The notes beneath the pieces are model-generated. The model saw only the letters and a program-made list of their open reading frames with translations, did no database searches and had not been told where the DNA came from. From contig NZ_JAKVTV010000003.1 of assembly GCF_022489035.1 (NCBI RefSeq), positions 248,001-312,000 of the forward strand: a DNA stretch of 64,000 nt, in the 5' to 3' direction. Positions 28,151-36,879 of the stretch are shown here, one piece after another. Each line of letters opens with the position of its first letter. Position 1 is the stretch's first letter. Position numbers and translations under genes: made by a program. Source of the DNA: Christiangramia lutea (GTDB taxonomy: Bacteria; Bacteroidota; Bacteroidia; Flavobacteriales; Flavobacteriaceae).

Positions 28151-29233
28151 TCATATTAGTACTCTTTTACTATTATTAGTGGCAGACTCGTTGATCTTTT
28201 GAACGATATGTATATCCTTCAAACCTTCAATTCCAGGTACCATGACTTCGGTGTTGTTGATAATAGCTAAAGCGTCATCATCCATCTGCACAGCCTGTTG
28301 GTTTTTACCCATGGGAGGTAGTTTCTTACCATCACTGGTCTTACCCTGCACACCGGAATAGGACTGCATAGGTTTTAAATAATACCAACCTTTATTGGCT
28401 GTAACTTCAAGCTGGTTGAGGCTTTCACCGAAACTAGTCTTTCCATCTACGATGATTCCGCCGGGAAATTCCATTTGAAAACTGGTAGTTTCGTCAACCT
28501 CGGTAAAAATCTCAGGTCTTGTAGTACTTTGACTGGCTGTTACGGCCATAGGTTCCATACCGGTTGAATATCTGGCAGCATTTATCGAATAGACTCCCAT
28601 GTCATAAATCGCACCGCCGCCCATTTCCTTTTTAAGTTTCCATGGATTGATGGTTCCCCCGTTATAACCAGCTTCTGAGATCACCTTTTTTATATTTCCA
28701 TATGGTTTGGTCTCGGCCCAGGTCATGATCTTTCTGGTATTGGTTTCATGTTGCATGCGATAACCTTTAGATAGTTTAACCCGGTTCTTATTGCAGGCTT
28801 CGATGATCTGGCGGCATTCTTCGGCTGTCCTGGCCATAGGTTTTTCACACCATACATGTTTTCCGGCATTGGCAGCTTTAATAGCATACTCTGCATGAAG
28901 ACCTGTTGGAAGTACGATGTAGACCACATCGATATCAGGATTATCAGCGATGGTATGCATATTTTGATAATTATAGACATTAGAATCTTTTATACCGTAT
29001 TTTTTCTGCCATACTGGGATCTTTTCAGGGCTTCCGGTAACTATGCCTCTTAGTTCACAATAATCTGTTTTCTGTAAAGCAGGAGCGAGTAAGTCGGTAC
29101 TATAATAGCCCAGTCCTACAAGGGCAACGCCCAGTTTTCTTTGGGAAGTAGAACCCAAACACCCAGGAAAGGGAAGTAGGGCTGCGCTTAAGATCAATCC
29201 TGATTTTTTGATAAATGTTCGTCTGTTCTCCAT
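28151..29233 (-). CDS. Tat-exported Gfo/Idh/MocA-family oxidoreductase
   Basis: A 360-residue NAD(P)-dependent oxidoreductase or glycosidase of the Gfo/Idh/MocA family. The N-terminus has the twin-arginine motif NRRTFIKKSG, a hydrophobic stretch and PFPGC, so the folded enzyme is probably exported by Tat and possibly lipid-anchored at Cys25. The Rossmann motif follows (VALVGLGYYSTD, about 37-46), then the family catalytic EKP at 130-132 and GGGAIYDMGVYSIN. Glucose-fructose oxidoreductase and sugar-acid dehydrogenases are the closest characterised types; no sugar locus is nearby. It is divergent from the first L,D-transpeptidase gene. Confidence 0.85.
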   Translation of the reverse strand: MENRRTFIKKSGLILSAALLPFPGCLGSTSQRKLGVALVGLGYYSTDLLAPALQKTDYCELRGIVTGSPEKIPVWQKKYGIKDSNVYNYQNMHTIADNPDIDVVYIVLPTGLHAEYAIKAANAGKHVWCEKPMARTAEECRQIIEACNKNRVKLSKGYRMQHETNTRKIMTWAETKPYGNIKKVISEAGYNGGTINPWKLKKEMGGGAIYDMGVYSINAARYSTGMEPMAVTASQSTTRPEIFTEVDETTSFQMEFPGGIIVDGKTSFGESLNQLEVTANKGWYYLKPMQSYSGVQGKTSDGKKLPPMGKNQQAVQMDDDALAIINNTEVMVPGIEGLKDIHIVQKINESATNNSKRVLI

Positions 29234-29441
29234 AAGGCGTATTTGTTTAAAACCATAAGATACTGAAAAACATAGTCTTTAAGAATGGTTAAATCTTAAG
29301 ATAATTTTTGATAAAAACGAGTCATGCTTTTTTAAAAAAGGGTTAATTATCATAATGTCAACAAAGGCTTAACGGCTTATTAGCAGGCTTCGCAACATTG
29401 TGTGCGTAATTTCACACTACAAACTAAAAACTACTATTTCA

Positions 29442-30380
29442 ATGAAACGCTTAAATGCTTTAGGTAAATTATCGTTATTATTTTTATGTAGTGCCCTTTT
29501 CCTTGCCTGTAATTCTAATACACAGGTAGTAGAACCATCAGTTACACAATCTAAGGAACTTTCCATGAGAAACCCGATTGTGAAAAAGAAGCCTAAAATT
29601 TTCAGGAAAGAAATCAGTTATACTATCGATTCTCTAAAAACGAGAAAAGATATCGATAGTCTTTTCAAAATTTATTCTGATGAACAAATGAAAACCATTT
29701 TAGCCTTAAACCGTATAGAACGAAATAGGCTAAGACCCAACCGTCCTATAGTAATCCCAGATTGCGCTTCAGATGAATTCAACGCTTATAGCCCATTTCC
29801 GGAAAACTTAAATTTCCTTCAGTGTATACCAAAAACCGTTCTTATCTCACAAAGAGTTCAGGCATTCGGATTATATGAACAAGGGGAGTTGGTTAAGTGG
29901 GGACCAATTAGTTCAGGAAAGAGCTCAACCAGAACCCCGAACGGATTGAATTATGGAAATTACAAAGCAAAAAGAAAAGTAAGTACAGTAGATGAATCAT
30001 GGATTTTACCGTATTATTTCAATTTTATGAACTTTGAAGGGGTTGGGGTGCACCAATATGCCCTACCCGGTTATCCGGCAAGCCATGGATGTGTAAGACT
30101 ATATATGGATGATGCAAAATACATCTTCGATTGGGCTGAAATGTGGGAGGTGAAAGGTTCTGAAATTGCACGGAATGGTACGCCTTTTATGGTATTTGGA
30201 GAATATCATTATGAAAACCAAAAGCCCTGGCATTCCCTATCCCAGAATATGAAAGCCAATGATCTTACCCAGGAAGAAATAGATACTCTTCAGGAATATG
30301 TGAAAAAATATCATTCAGACCCTAAAAATTTTAAAAGTATAGCTTCGAAAAATGCTGAAGCTGGATTAGCCAAAGTTTAA
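29442..30380 (+). CDS. L,D-transpeptidase lipoprotein (first of a tandem pair)
   Basis: A 312-residue lipoprotein (Cys23 in ALFLAC) with a YkuD/L,D-transpeptidase domain at about 130-245. The catalytic motif is His204 then SHGCVR at 214-219 with nucleophile Cys217. Such enzymes make 3-3 peptidoglycan crosslinks or attach proteins to peptidoglycan. N-terminal to the domain is a helical stretch ending LNRIERNRLRPNRPIVIP, which resembles the second half of a LysM repeat (N.....L.PG..L.IP). The start at 29442 fits the lipoprotein signal; the frame is open further upstream. It ends in a strong terminator before the second copy. Confidence 0.88.
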   Translation: MKRLNALGKLSLLFLCSALFLACNSNTQVVEPSVTQSKELSMRNPIVKKKPKIFRKEISYTIDSLKTRKDIDSLFKIYSDEQMKTILALNRIERNRLRPNRPIVIPDCASDEFNAYSPFPENLNFLQCIPKTVLISQRVQAFGLYEQGELVKWGPISSGKSSTRTPNGLNYGNYKAKRKVSTVDESWILPYYFNFMNFEGVGVHQYALPGYPASHGCVRLYMDDAKYIFDWAEMWEVKGSEIARNGTPFMVFGEYHYENQKPWHSLSQNMKANDLTQEEIDTLQEYVKKYHSDPKNFKSIASKNAEAGLAKV

Positions 30381-30405
30381 TTGAAGTAATTTTTGATTAT
30401 ACTGG

Positions 30406-30456
30406 CCGGTAAATATTGTAGCCCTGATGTGGTTAAAATATTTACCGGTTTTTTTT
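30406..30456 (+). terminator. Terminator between the two L,D-transpeptidase genes
   Basis: CCGGTAAATATT and AATATTTACCGG form a perfect 12-base stem with a 19-base loop, followed by eight T. Confidence 0.75.
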
Positions 30457-30497
30457 TGATCAAAATTGTATTCTGGTTTATGTATATTTATTAGGTA

Positions 30498-30517
30498 AAC
30501 TAATCAGTTGATTGGTT
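30498..30517. repeat. Imperfect palindrome upstream of the second L,D-transpeptidase gene
   Basis: AACTAATCAG and TTGATTGGTT match in eight of ten positions as an inverted repeat, 25 bases before the ATG. It has the size of a TetR-type operator, but no regulator gene is near. Confidence 0.3.
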
Positions 30518-30542
30518 GTTAATCAGGTAAAAGTACAAGGCC

Positions 30543-31466
30543 ATGAAAGACTCTATTTTCACTATTAATTTTATTTTCTGTATAACGTTTTTGGCATTTT
30601 ATGCCTGTAATACAAAGCCGGAAGTAGAAGATAGTTTAAATAATCGGTCGATAGTAAAGAAGGTTGATCCCGTTGTAAAACGTACAGCCAAAACCTACAG
30701 GACTCAGGTGGTCTATGAATTGGATACCATGCATTCTGTTAAAGAAGTTGATAGCTTATTCGCATTGCTCAATGAGGATCAAAAAAAGGTATTACTAGAT
30801 CTTAACCGTATAGAGCAGAACAGGATTAAACCGAAAATGGCCATTATAGTGCCAGAGTGTATTTCTCACGAACTGGTGGAATACTCGCCTATGCCACAAC
30901 ATGTACACGTAATGAAATGCCTGCCTAAGAGTTTGATTATCAATCAAAGAATTCAGGCATTTGGATTGTACGAGAACGGAGATTTGATCAGGTGGGGACC
31001 AATATCATCAGGAAAAAAATCTACTCCTACACCTAATGGTCTTTATTACACCAACTACAAGTCGAAAATGAAAACCAGCTCAGTGAATCACGCCTGGAAA
31101 CTACCTTACTACTTTAATATTATGAACAACGAGGGTATTGGAATGCACCAGTATGAAATGCCGGGTCATCCTGCCAGTCATGGTTGTATAAGGCTTAAAA
31201 TGGAAGATGCGCAGTTTATTTATGATTGGGCAGATACCTGGGGACTTGAAAATAATCAGGTGGCTCGTCATGGAACTCCGGTGATGTTAATAGGAGAATA
31301 TGATTATCAATCAGAGATTCCCTGGCATCTTTTAAAAGAAAATATGAAGGCAGATGACTTTACTAAAGAAGAATTTCTTACACTTGAAAAATATATGCTG
31401 GCCTACCAGGAAGATACTTTAAATGATAAGAACCTGGAAGAGATACAGCTCAACTTACATAAATAA
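30543..31466 (+). CDS. L,D-transpeptidase lipoprotein (second of a tandem pair)
   Basis: A 307-residue paralogue of the gene before it, with lipobox FYAC (Cys22) and catalytic His202 and SHGCIR (212-217, nucleophile Cys215). The two proteins share the whole layout: the LNRIExNRxxP segment, a conserved Cys pair before the catalytic domain (in VPECIS and VMKCLP) and the post-catalytic helix ending in WHLL or WHSL followed by KENMKAD-like residues. The C-terminal ends differ. It has its own promoter region after the terminator and is followed after 15 bases by a secreted protein gene, so those two are probably one transcript. Confidence 0.88.
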   Translation: MKDSIFTINFIFCITFLAFYACNTKPEVEDSLNNRSIVKKVDPVVKRTAKTYRTQVVYELDTMHSVKEVDSLFALLNEDQKKVLLDLNRIEQNRIKPKMAIIVPECISHELVEYSPMPQHVHVMKCLPKSLIINQRIQAFGLYENGDLIRWGPISSGKKSTPTPNGLYYTNYKSKMKTSSVNHAWKLPYYFNIMNNEGIGMHQYEMPGHPASHGCIRLKMEDAQFIYDWADTWGLENNQVARHGTPVMLIGEYDYQSEIPWHLLKENMKADDFTKEEFLTLEKYMLAYQEDTLNDKNLEEIQLNLHK

Positions 31467-31481
31467 ACAGAATTCAGTAAT

Positions 31482-32237
31482 ATGATTTCAAAAAAACATC
31501 TGGCTACAATAGTTTTTCTATTCAGCTTATTATTTGTTAATGCTCAAACTACCAATATCATGGTAAGGGCGAAAGCAAAGGATGCTAAATTCATTGGCAC
31601 TTCCATTGGTGGTGCGAAAATAATGGTTCTGGACGCATATTCAGGAGAAATACTGGACGAAGGTATTACTTCTGGAAGTACAGGCGACACTGAAAGAATC
31701 ATGAAAAAGGACTGGGGCAGGGGAGTAGATCTTTCAGACGACAAAACCGCTGGTTATATGGCCACTCTCGATATAGATGAACCAAAATTTATCACTGTAA
31801 AAGCCTACGCACCTGTCAATAAGAAACAAGCTGAGGTTGTAAGTAGTACCCAGCTATGGGTGATCCCTGGAAAGGATATTACCGGAGATGGAGTAGTGCT
31901 GGAAATACCTGGATTTGTTGTGGATATCTTAAGTCCGCAAACCCACGAAAGAATAAAGGCATCAGACAAGATCTGGCTTGAAGCTAATATCGTAATGATG
32001 TGTGGATGCCCTGTCACGAAAGATGGCCTATGGGATGCAAATCAATATGAAGTAAAGGCAGTAATAACCAGTTCTGAAGGAAATTCGAGAGAGGTTGTTT
32101 TAGATCAAAAGGATAAGCCCAGTACTTTTTCCGGGGAGACAAATTTAGATAAAGGACTTTACGAGATCATGATTTATGCCTACGACCCGGTCACTGGGAA
32201 TTCAGGTCTGGATAAAACCAATATTATCGTAAATTAG
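31482..32237 (+). CDS. Exported beta-rich protein with a CGCP motif, function unknown
   Basis: I do not recognise this 251-residue protein. It has a signal peptide (residues 1-21, ending FVNAQ), then two or three immunoglobulin-like or carbohydrate-binding-like beta modules: NIMVRAKAKDAKFIGTSIGG, a middle region with FITVKAYAP, and a C-terminal module from about residue 145 that closes GLYEIMIYAYDP. The motif MMCGCPVTKDGLWD near residue 174 holds two cysteines and could bind a metal or form a redox pair. It directly follows the second L,D-transpeptidase gene, so a role at the cell wall or in handling the transpeptidase is a reasonable guess. Confidence 0.6.
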   Translation: MISKKHLATIVFLFSLLFVNAQTTNIMVRAKAKDAKFIGTSIGGAKIMVLDAYSGEILDEGITSGSTGDTERIMKKDWGRGVDLSDDKTAGYMATLDIDEPKFITVKAYAPVNKKQAEVVSSTQLWVIPGKDITGDGVVLEIPGFVVDILSPQTHERIKASDKIWLEANIVMMCGCPVTKDGLWDANQYEVKAVITSSEGNSREVVLDQKDKPSTFSGETNLDKGLYEIMIYAYDPVTGNSGLDKTNIIVN

Positions 32238-33028
32238 CCATTTAACAGCCCAAGAGATTTTATAGTACGCAGTACACCATTATCATTATTATCGTGGCTG
32301 GTAACAAAATTACTTGCTTCAAGAATTTCTGGATGAGCATTTTTCATGGCATAACTATGCTTGGCCACCTTCATCATTTCAAGGTCGTTCAGGTAATCGC
32401 CAAATACAAGAGTCTCCTCAGGGCTAATGCCCAATTCCTTTTGAATTCCCCTGATGGCATTTCCTTTATTCGCATCCAGTGCGGTAATATCTATGAATAC
32501 TTTTGCGGCAATTGCTATTTTATACCGGTCTGTATAATTCACGAAATGCGGAAAGGTATTTTCTTCAACCCCGTTAAAATTACATAGGGTAACCTTCAGG
32601 TAGGTATCGTCAACCTGGGTGAGATCGTCTACAACCTTCAGTCTTTCATAGAATTTAGATATCTCTTTTCTGAAGCCTTCATCACTGGTTTCGATATAAG
32701 CCGAATTCTTTCCGCATAGAACAAGGTTTGTACTCTCCAATTCACGGCCTAATCTTATAAGATCCTTAGCAGCTGTTTTTTCGATAGGGTTCACATAAAG
32801 TTCCTTGCCTTTGTGAGAAACATAAGTTCCATTCTCTGCAAAGAACATCGTGCGGTGCTTTATCTTTTCAAATCTGGATTCAAGGTTATAGAATTGTCGG
32901 CCACTCGCAATGGAAAATAAAATTCCATTTTTAGTAAGCTGTTCTTCTACCTCCCAGAAATCTGGATGTAACTCATGATTATCATTCAGCAAAGTTCCGT
33001 CAACATCTGTTACAATTAATTTGATCAT
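32234..33028 (-). CDS. Cof-type HAD phosphatase
   Basis: A 264-residue cytosolic HAD-superfamily hydrolase of the Cof/YbjI type IIB group, which dephosphorylate sugar phosphates, FMN-related or phosphorylated cofactor compounds. Motif I is TDVDGTLLN (nucleophile Asp8, acid Asp10), motif II SIASGRQF, motif III lysine in DANKGNAIRGI and motif IV FGDYLNDLEMM. Length is normal. The gene overlaps the convergent CGCP protein gene by four bases at its end and has a good -7 element 19 bases upstream of its ATG. Substrate cannot be named. Confidence 0.9.
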   Translation of the reverse strand: MIKLIVTDVDGTLLNDNHELHPDFWEVEEQLTKNGILFSIASGRQFYNLESRFEKIKHRTMFFAENGTYVSHKGKELYVNPIEKTAAKDLIRLGRELESTNLVLCGKNSAYIETSDEGFRKEISKFYERLKVVDDLTQVDDTYLKVTLCNFNGVEENTFPHFVNYTDRYKIAIAAKVFIDITALDANKGNAIRGIQKELGISPEETLVFGDYLNDLEMMKVAKHSYAMKNAHPEILEASNFVTSHDNNDNGVLRTIKSLGLLNG

Positions 33029-33047
33029 AGGTTTTTATTTGAAATTT

Positions 33048-33055
33048 CAAAAGTA
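33048..33055 (-). promoter_or_regulatory. Putative HAD-gene promoter -7 element
   Basis: Reads TACTTTTG on this strand, 19 bases before the ATG. Confidence 0.45.
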
Positions 33056-33168
33056 GCTGAAAGGAAAGGAATTCAGTTTAAATCGGCATTAAATTTAAAA
33101 TTCCTGTTATAATCAATCTTTATTCTTCTCAATTTTAAACGTTTGATTTACAATTAATTCAATTTTTT

Positions 33169-33251
33169 TATTTAAAATAAATCTAAATAAGCTTTTTATT
33201 TTCATTTTCCTCACATAGTTTTGCTGCTCTATTTAAAGTAAGTCTAAATAA
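33169..33251 (+). promoter_or_regulatory. Two direct Fur-like boxes upstream of the siderophore receptor
   Basis: A 22-base sequence ending TCTAAATAA occurs at 33169-33190 and again at 33230-33251, with 20 of 22 bases identical and 61 bases between starts. Within each copy ATTTA and TCTAAAT form an imperfect inverted repeat of about 19 bases, the shape of a Fur box. The second copy ends seven bases before the receptor ATG, so a bound repressor would block initiation. Confidence 0.5.
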
Positions 33252-33259
33252 AATTAAAA

Positions 33260-35698
33260 ATGAATAAGAAACTACTACTCATCCTAATATTGATCAATTA
33301 TACCAGTTTTGCCCAGGATTCTGGAAGTCTAACTGGTAAGGTTACCAGCATTAATGGAGATGGAATTTCCGAAGCGAACATAGAAGTTCAGGGTACTAAC
33401 ATTGGTACAGAAACCAATAACTCTGGATCTTTTACAATCAATAATATACCTGATGGGAATTATCTTTTAAGGATTACCTATGTTGGATTCAAACCGAAAG
33501 AAATCGCAGTTTCCATAAAGCCTGGAGAAAATACTGTAATTCCCGAAGTTATTTTGAAAACCGGGGAAGAGCAACTAAATGAGGTTGTAATTCAGGGAAA
33601 CGGAAAAATAAATAAGTACGATAGGGAAAGGAGTGTTTACGTCTCCAAATTACCTTTAAAGAATATTGAGAATCCACAGGTTTACGATAATATCACTTCC
33701 GAGTTACTGGAGGAGCAGATCATCACTAATTTCGATGATGCCTTAAAAAATAGTTCCGGGATCACCAAACTTTGGGAATCTACCGGTAGAGGTGGAGACG
33801 GAGCCGGTTATTATTCTCTTCGAGGATTTCCAGTGCAGCCAACCATGGTTAATGGATTACCTGCTGTTACTAATGGAAGCCCAGATCCGGCCAATATTGA
33901 GAATATTGAAGTGATCAAAGGCCCATCAGGTACCTTGTACGGAAGCAGCCTTATTTCTTACGGAGGCTTGATAAATATCACTACCAAAAAACCATATGAT
34001 TATTTCGGTGGAAATATTACTTATACCCTGGGAAGCTTTGGTCTTAACAGGATTGCCGCCGATGTGAATACTCCGCTTGACGAAGAAGGAGATGTTGCGA
34101 TGAGGGTGAATACTGCCTATCAAACACAGAATTCTTTTCAGGATGCAGGGTTTTCAAAATCATTTTTTGTTGCTCCCTCACTAAGTTACCAGGTGAATGA
34201 TAAACTTTCATTCTTCGTGAACACAGAGTTCTATAATGGAGAATCTACAAATCCTACCATGTTGTTCGTGGATAGGGGAGCGCCTTTAACAGTTAATAAT
34301 GTGGAGGAGTTGAACTATGATACAAATAGATCTTATACCAGTAATGATCTAACTCTAACAAATCCTACTTACAGCCTGCAGGGGCAAATGATCTATAATT
34401 TATCTGACAAGTGGACCTCGCAAACGGCAATTTCGAGAGGAAGTGCAAAATCTAAAGGTTACTATTCCTATTTATATGAAACTACCAGGTTTTATGAGGG
34501 ACTTGATGAAGGGATTGTGCTTTCCAGGTTTATGAATAACCAGAATTCAACGACCTTGACTACCGATTTTCAGCAGAATTTCATCGGTGATTTCGAAATT
34601 CTGGGTATGAGGAACAGAATGGTTGCCGGCCTTGATTATTTTCAACGTGAGACTATAGATAATGGTACCGGGTATATTGGAAATGGCAACGTATACATTG
34701 GAAATGCCAGTTTACAGAATGTAAATGAAAGTGTTTACGGCATTACCGATGAAGCGAATTATATTACCGATGGGGACAGTGGAATTCTATCAACGGCTGC
34801 CGTGGATGGATTACTGGCGAATACAGACCGTAATAACACTACAACGCAAGAAGACATTTACAGCGCCTATGTTTCAAACGTTTTAAACATAACTCCCGCG
34901 CTTTCGGCTATGGCAAGTTTAAGAATAGACCAATTCGAGAATGATTCCAACAGTCAAACAGCCTTGTCTCCAAAATTTGGGGTGGTGTATCAGCCGCTGT
35001 TAGACAGAGTATCCATATTTGCCAATTATATGGATGGGTTCAGCAATGTAGCGCCTTCAGAAGTCATCGATCAGCAGACCGGTGAAACCAGGAGAATTAC
35101 TTTCGATCCTGAACACGCCACCCAGTTTGAATTCGGAACCAAACTGAATTTTTTCAATGATAAAATCTTCGCGACCCTGAGTTATTATGATATTCAGGTT
35201 GAGAATATCGTTCTAGGTAATGGCCTGGATGTAAACCAGGATGGAACTCAGTACAGTCGTGGTTTTGAAGCAAGAATAACTGCAAGTCCGGTAGATGGAT
35301 TAAACCTGGTGGCTGGATATAGTTATAACGACAGCGAGGTGACCGAAGCTTCTGAAAATGATGACTTCCTGGGAAGAAGACCGGAATCTGCGGGGCCGGA
35401 AAACCTTGCCAATCTCTGGGCCAGCTATAGGTTTACCTCTGGATTGGCGGAAGGTTTTGGGCTTGGATTTGGTGGAAATTATGCCAGTGAGAATATGATC
35501 TTTAACCGTAATACTTCCGGAACTTTTACTCTTCCATCTTATACGATTTTGAACGCCGCTGTCTTTTATGATGTAGATAAATTTTCTATCAATTTCAAGC
35601 TAAATAATCTTACCAATGAAGATTATTATAACGGATGGTCTACCATTAACCCACAGGCACCAAGGAATTTTGCCGCGGCGCTTACTTACAAATTTTAG
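33260..35698 (+). CDS. TonB-dependent siderophore receptor
   Basis: An 812-residue outer-membrane receptor for ferric siderophores. After the signal peptide (residues 1-19) comes a carboxypeptidase-regulatory-like beta domain (about 20-100), common in Bacteroidota receptors, then a plug (about 125-235, with NIENIEVIKGPSGTLYG) and a 22-strand barrel ending in AALTYKF with a terminal Phe for Bam recognition. The plug signature and the overall layout resemble the FhuA/FoxA/FecA siderophore group rather than SusC. Exact siderophore unknown. Its expression is probably iron-controlled through the boxes upstream. The next gene, a PepSY membrane protein, is 53 bases downstream past a terminator-like hairpin. 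Confidence 0.92.
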   Translation: MNKKLLLILILINYTSFAQDSGSLTGKVTSINGDGISEANIEVQGTNIGTETNNSGSFTINNIPDGNYLLRITYVGFKPKEIAVSIKPGENTVIPEVILKTGEEQLNEVVIQGNGKINKYDRERSVYVSKLPLKNIENPQVYDNITSELLEEQIITNFDDALKNSSGITKLWESTGRGGDGAGYYSLRGFPVQPTMVNGLPAVTNGSPDPANIENIEVIKGPSGTLYGSSLISYGGLINITTKKPYDYFGGNITYTLGSFGLNRIAADVNTPLDEEGDVAMRVNTAYQTQNSFQDAGFSKSFFVAPSLSYQVNDKLSFFVNTEFYNGESTNPTMLFVDRGAPLTVNNVEELNYDTNRSYTSNDLTLTNPTYSLQGQMIYNLSDKWTSQTAISRGSAKSKGYYSYLYETTRFYEGLDEGIVLSRFMNNQNSTTLTTDFQQNFIGDFEILGMRNRMVAGLDYFQRETIDNGTGYIGNGNVYIGNASLQNVNESVYGITDEANYITDGDSGILSTAAVDGLLANTDRNNTTTQEDIYSAYVSNVLNITPALSAMASLRIDQFENDSNSQTALSPKFGVVYQPLLDRVSIFANYMDGFSNVAPSEVIDQQTGETRRITFDPEHATQFEFGTKLNFFNDKIFATLSYYDIQVENIVLGNGLDVNQDGTQYSRGFEARITASPVDGLNLVAGYSYNDSEVTEASENDDFLGRRPESAGPENLANLWASYRFTSGLAEGFGLGFGGNYASENMIFNRNTSGTFTLPSYTILNAAVFYDVDKFSINFKLNNLTNEDYYNGWSTINPQAPRNFAAALTYKF

Positions 35699-35711
35699 AA
35701 TTGAATTAGCC

Positions 35712-35743
35712 GGAGATCGCCTTTAAGGTGATCTCCTTTTTTT
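35712..35743 (+). terminator. Terminator-like hairpin between receptor and PepSY gene
   Basis: GGAGATCGCCT and AGGTGATCTCC form an 11-base stem with one G-U pair and a three-base loop, followed by seven T. It ends eight bases before the next ATG. Confidence 0.6.
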
Positions 35744-35751
35744 CTAATATC

Positions 35752-36873
35752 ATGAAAAAAAAGAAGAAAAAAAACATACTGAAGAAATGGGCCGGCAGAC
35801 TTCACCTCTGGCTGGGCCTTCTCACAGGAATTATAGTTTTTATAGTAGCCATTACCGGTTGTATTTATGTTTTTCACGACGAGATCAAGGATGCGCTATT
35901 TGATTATCGTTTTGTTGAACAGAAAGAAACCGGTTATTTACCACCTTCAGAGATCAAAGAAATCGTACAAGAGAGATTTCCGGGCACCACTGATGATTTT
36001 GTAATTTATTCTGGTAAAGACAGGCCGGTTGCGGTTTACGGTGTGCATAATGAAACCCCTTACTATTATTATATAGACCCCTATACCGGGGAGTTTTTAT
36101 ATGCCCAGGATTTCACTAAAGATTTCTTCGAAATTGTAAAAGCCCTGCATATGTACCTGTTATTACCACAAGAAATTGGTAGACAGGTGGTGGGGGGTTC
36201 TACCCTCATCTTTATTCTAATGATGATTACCGGAGTAATCCTGTGGTGGCCTAAAAAACTGAAGAACCTTAAGAAAAGTTTGAAAATAAAATGGAACGCC
36301 CGTTGGAGAAGGTTGAATTATGACCTGCATAACATAAGCGGGTTCTATTTACATATCCTGGCGATCATCGTAGCCATCACAGGTTTATACTTTTCCTATG
36401 ACTGGGTGAAAGACGGGATATATTTCGTAGGAAACTTGGGTGAAGATATCGAAAGCGATCACCATATAGAAAATATCATTCAGAAGAAGAGAATTACAGG
36501 AGAACCGATAGATATTGCCTTTAATGAAACGATGAAAATGAAACCGGGAAACGACATGTATTTCGTATGGACCGAAGGTGACCACCATCCTATTGTAACA
36601 GGTGTTTATCCAGAATCGCTTGATTATGATCACCAGTCCAACTACTATTTTCATCCTCAAACAGCAGAAATTCTTCAGGAGCAACCTTATGATTCTAAAA
36701 GTACCGGACTCAAATTACAGGAAATGAGTTATGGTATACATACCGGGCAGTATTTTGGGATGACCGGAAAGATCATAGCTTTTATTCTTAGCATTTTTGT
36801 GGCGTCTTTGCCGGTAACCGGATTTTTCGTCTGGTGGGGTAGAAAAAACCGGATGAGGCATCTCACCCGGTAG
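35752..36873 (+). CDS. PepSY-associated membrane protein (iron-regulated PiuB-like)
   Basis: A 373-residue inner-membrane protein with four predicted helices (about 15-38, 145-165, 205-225 and 335-360) and PepSY periplasmic regions. Family members next to siderophore receptors are called PiuB or iron-regulated membrane proteins, and related proteins reduce ferric siderophores in the periplasm. Conserved His near LHLWLGLLTG and in LHMYLLLP, and in LHNISGFYLHI, could ligate heme. The start at 35752 is chosen as the only one leaving the basic KKKKKKN leader; an ATG eight codons upstream lies in the terminator hairpin. The gene pairs functionally with the receptor gene before it. Confidence 0.85.
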   Translation: MKKKKKKNILKKWAGRLHLWLGLLTGIIVFIVAITGCIYVFHDEIKDALFDYRFVEQKETGYLPPSEIKEIVQERFPGTTDDFVIYSGKDRPVAVYGVHNETPYYYYIDPYTGEFLYAQDFTKDFFEIVKALHMYLLLPQEIGRQVVGGSTLIFILMMITGVILWWPKKLKNLKKSLKIKWNARWRRLNYDLHNISGFYLHILAIIVAITGLYFSYDWVKDGIYFVGNLGEDIESDHHIENIIQKKRITGEPIDIAFNETMKMKPGNDMYFVWTEGDHHPIVTGVYPESLDYDHQSNYYFHPQTAEILQEQPYDSKSTGLKLQEMSYGIHTGQYFGMTGKIIAFILSIFVASLPVTGFFVWWGRKNRMRHLTR

Positions 36874-36879
36874 TTTTTT
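36848..36879 (+). terminator. Terminator overlapping the end of the PepSY gene
   Basis: ACCGG-A-TGAG and CTCA-C-CCGGT pair around GCAT with one A/C mismatch, followed by six T after AG. The stem lies within the last codons of the gene. Confidence 0.55.
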
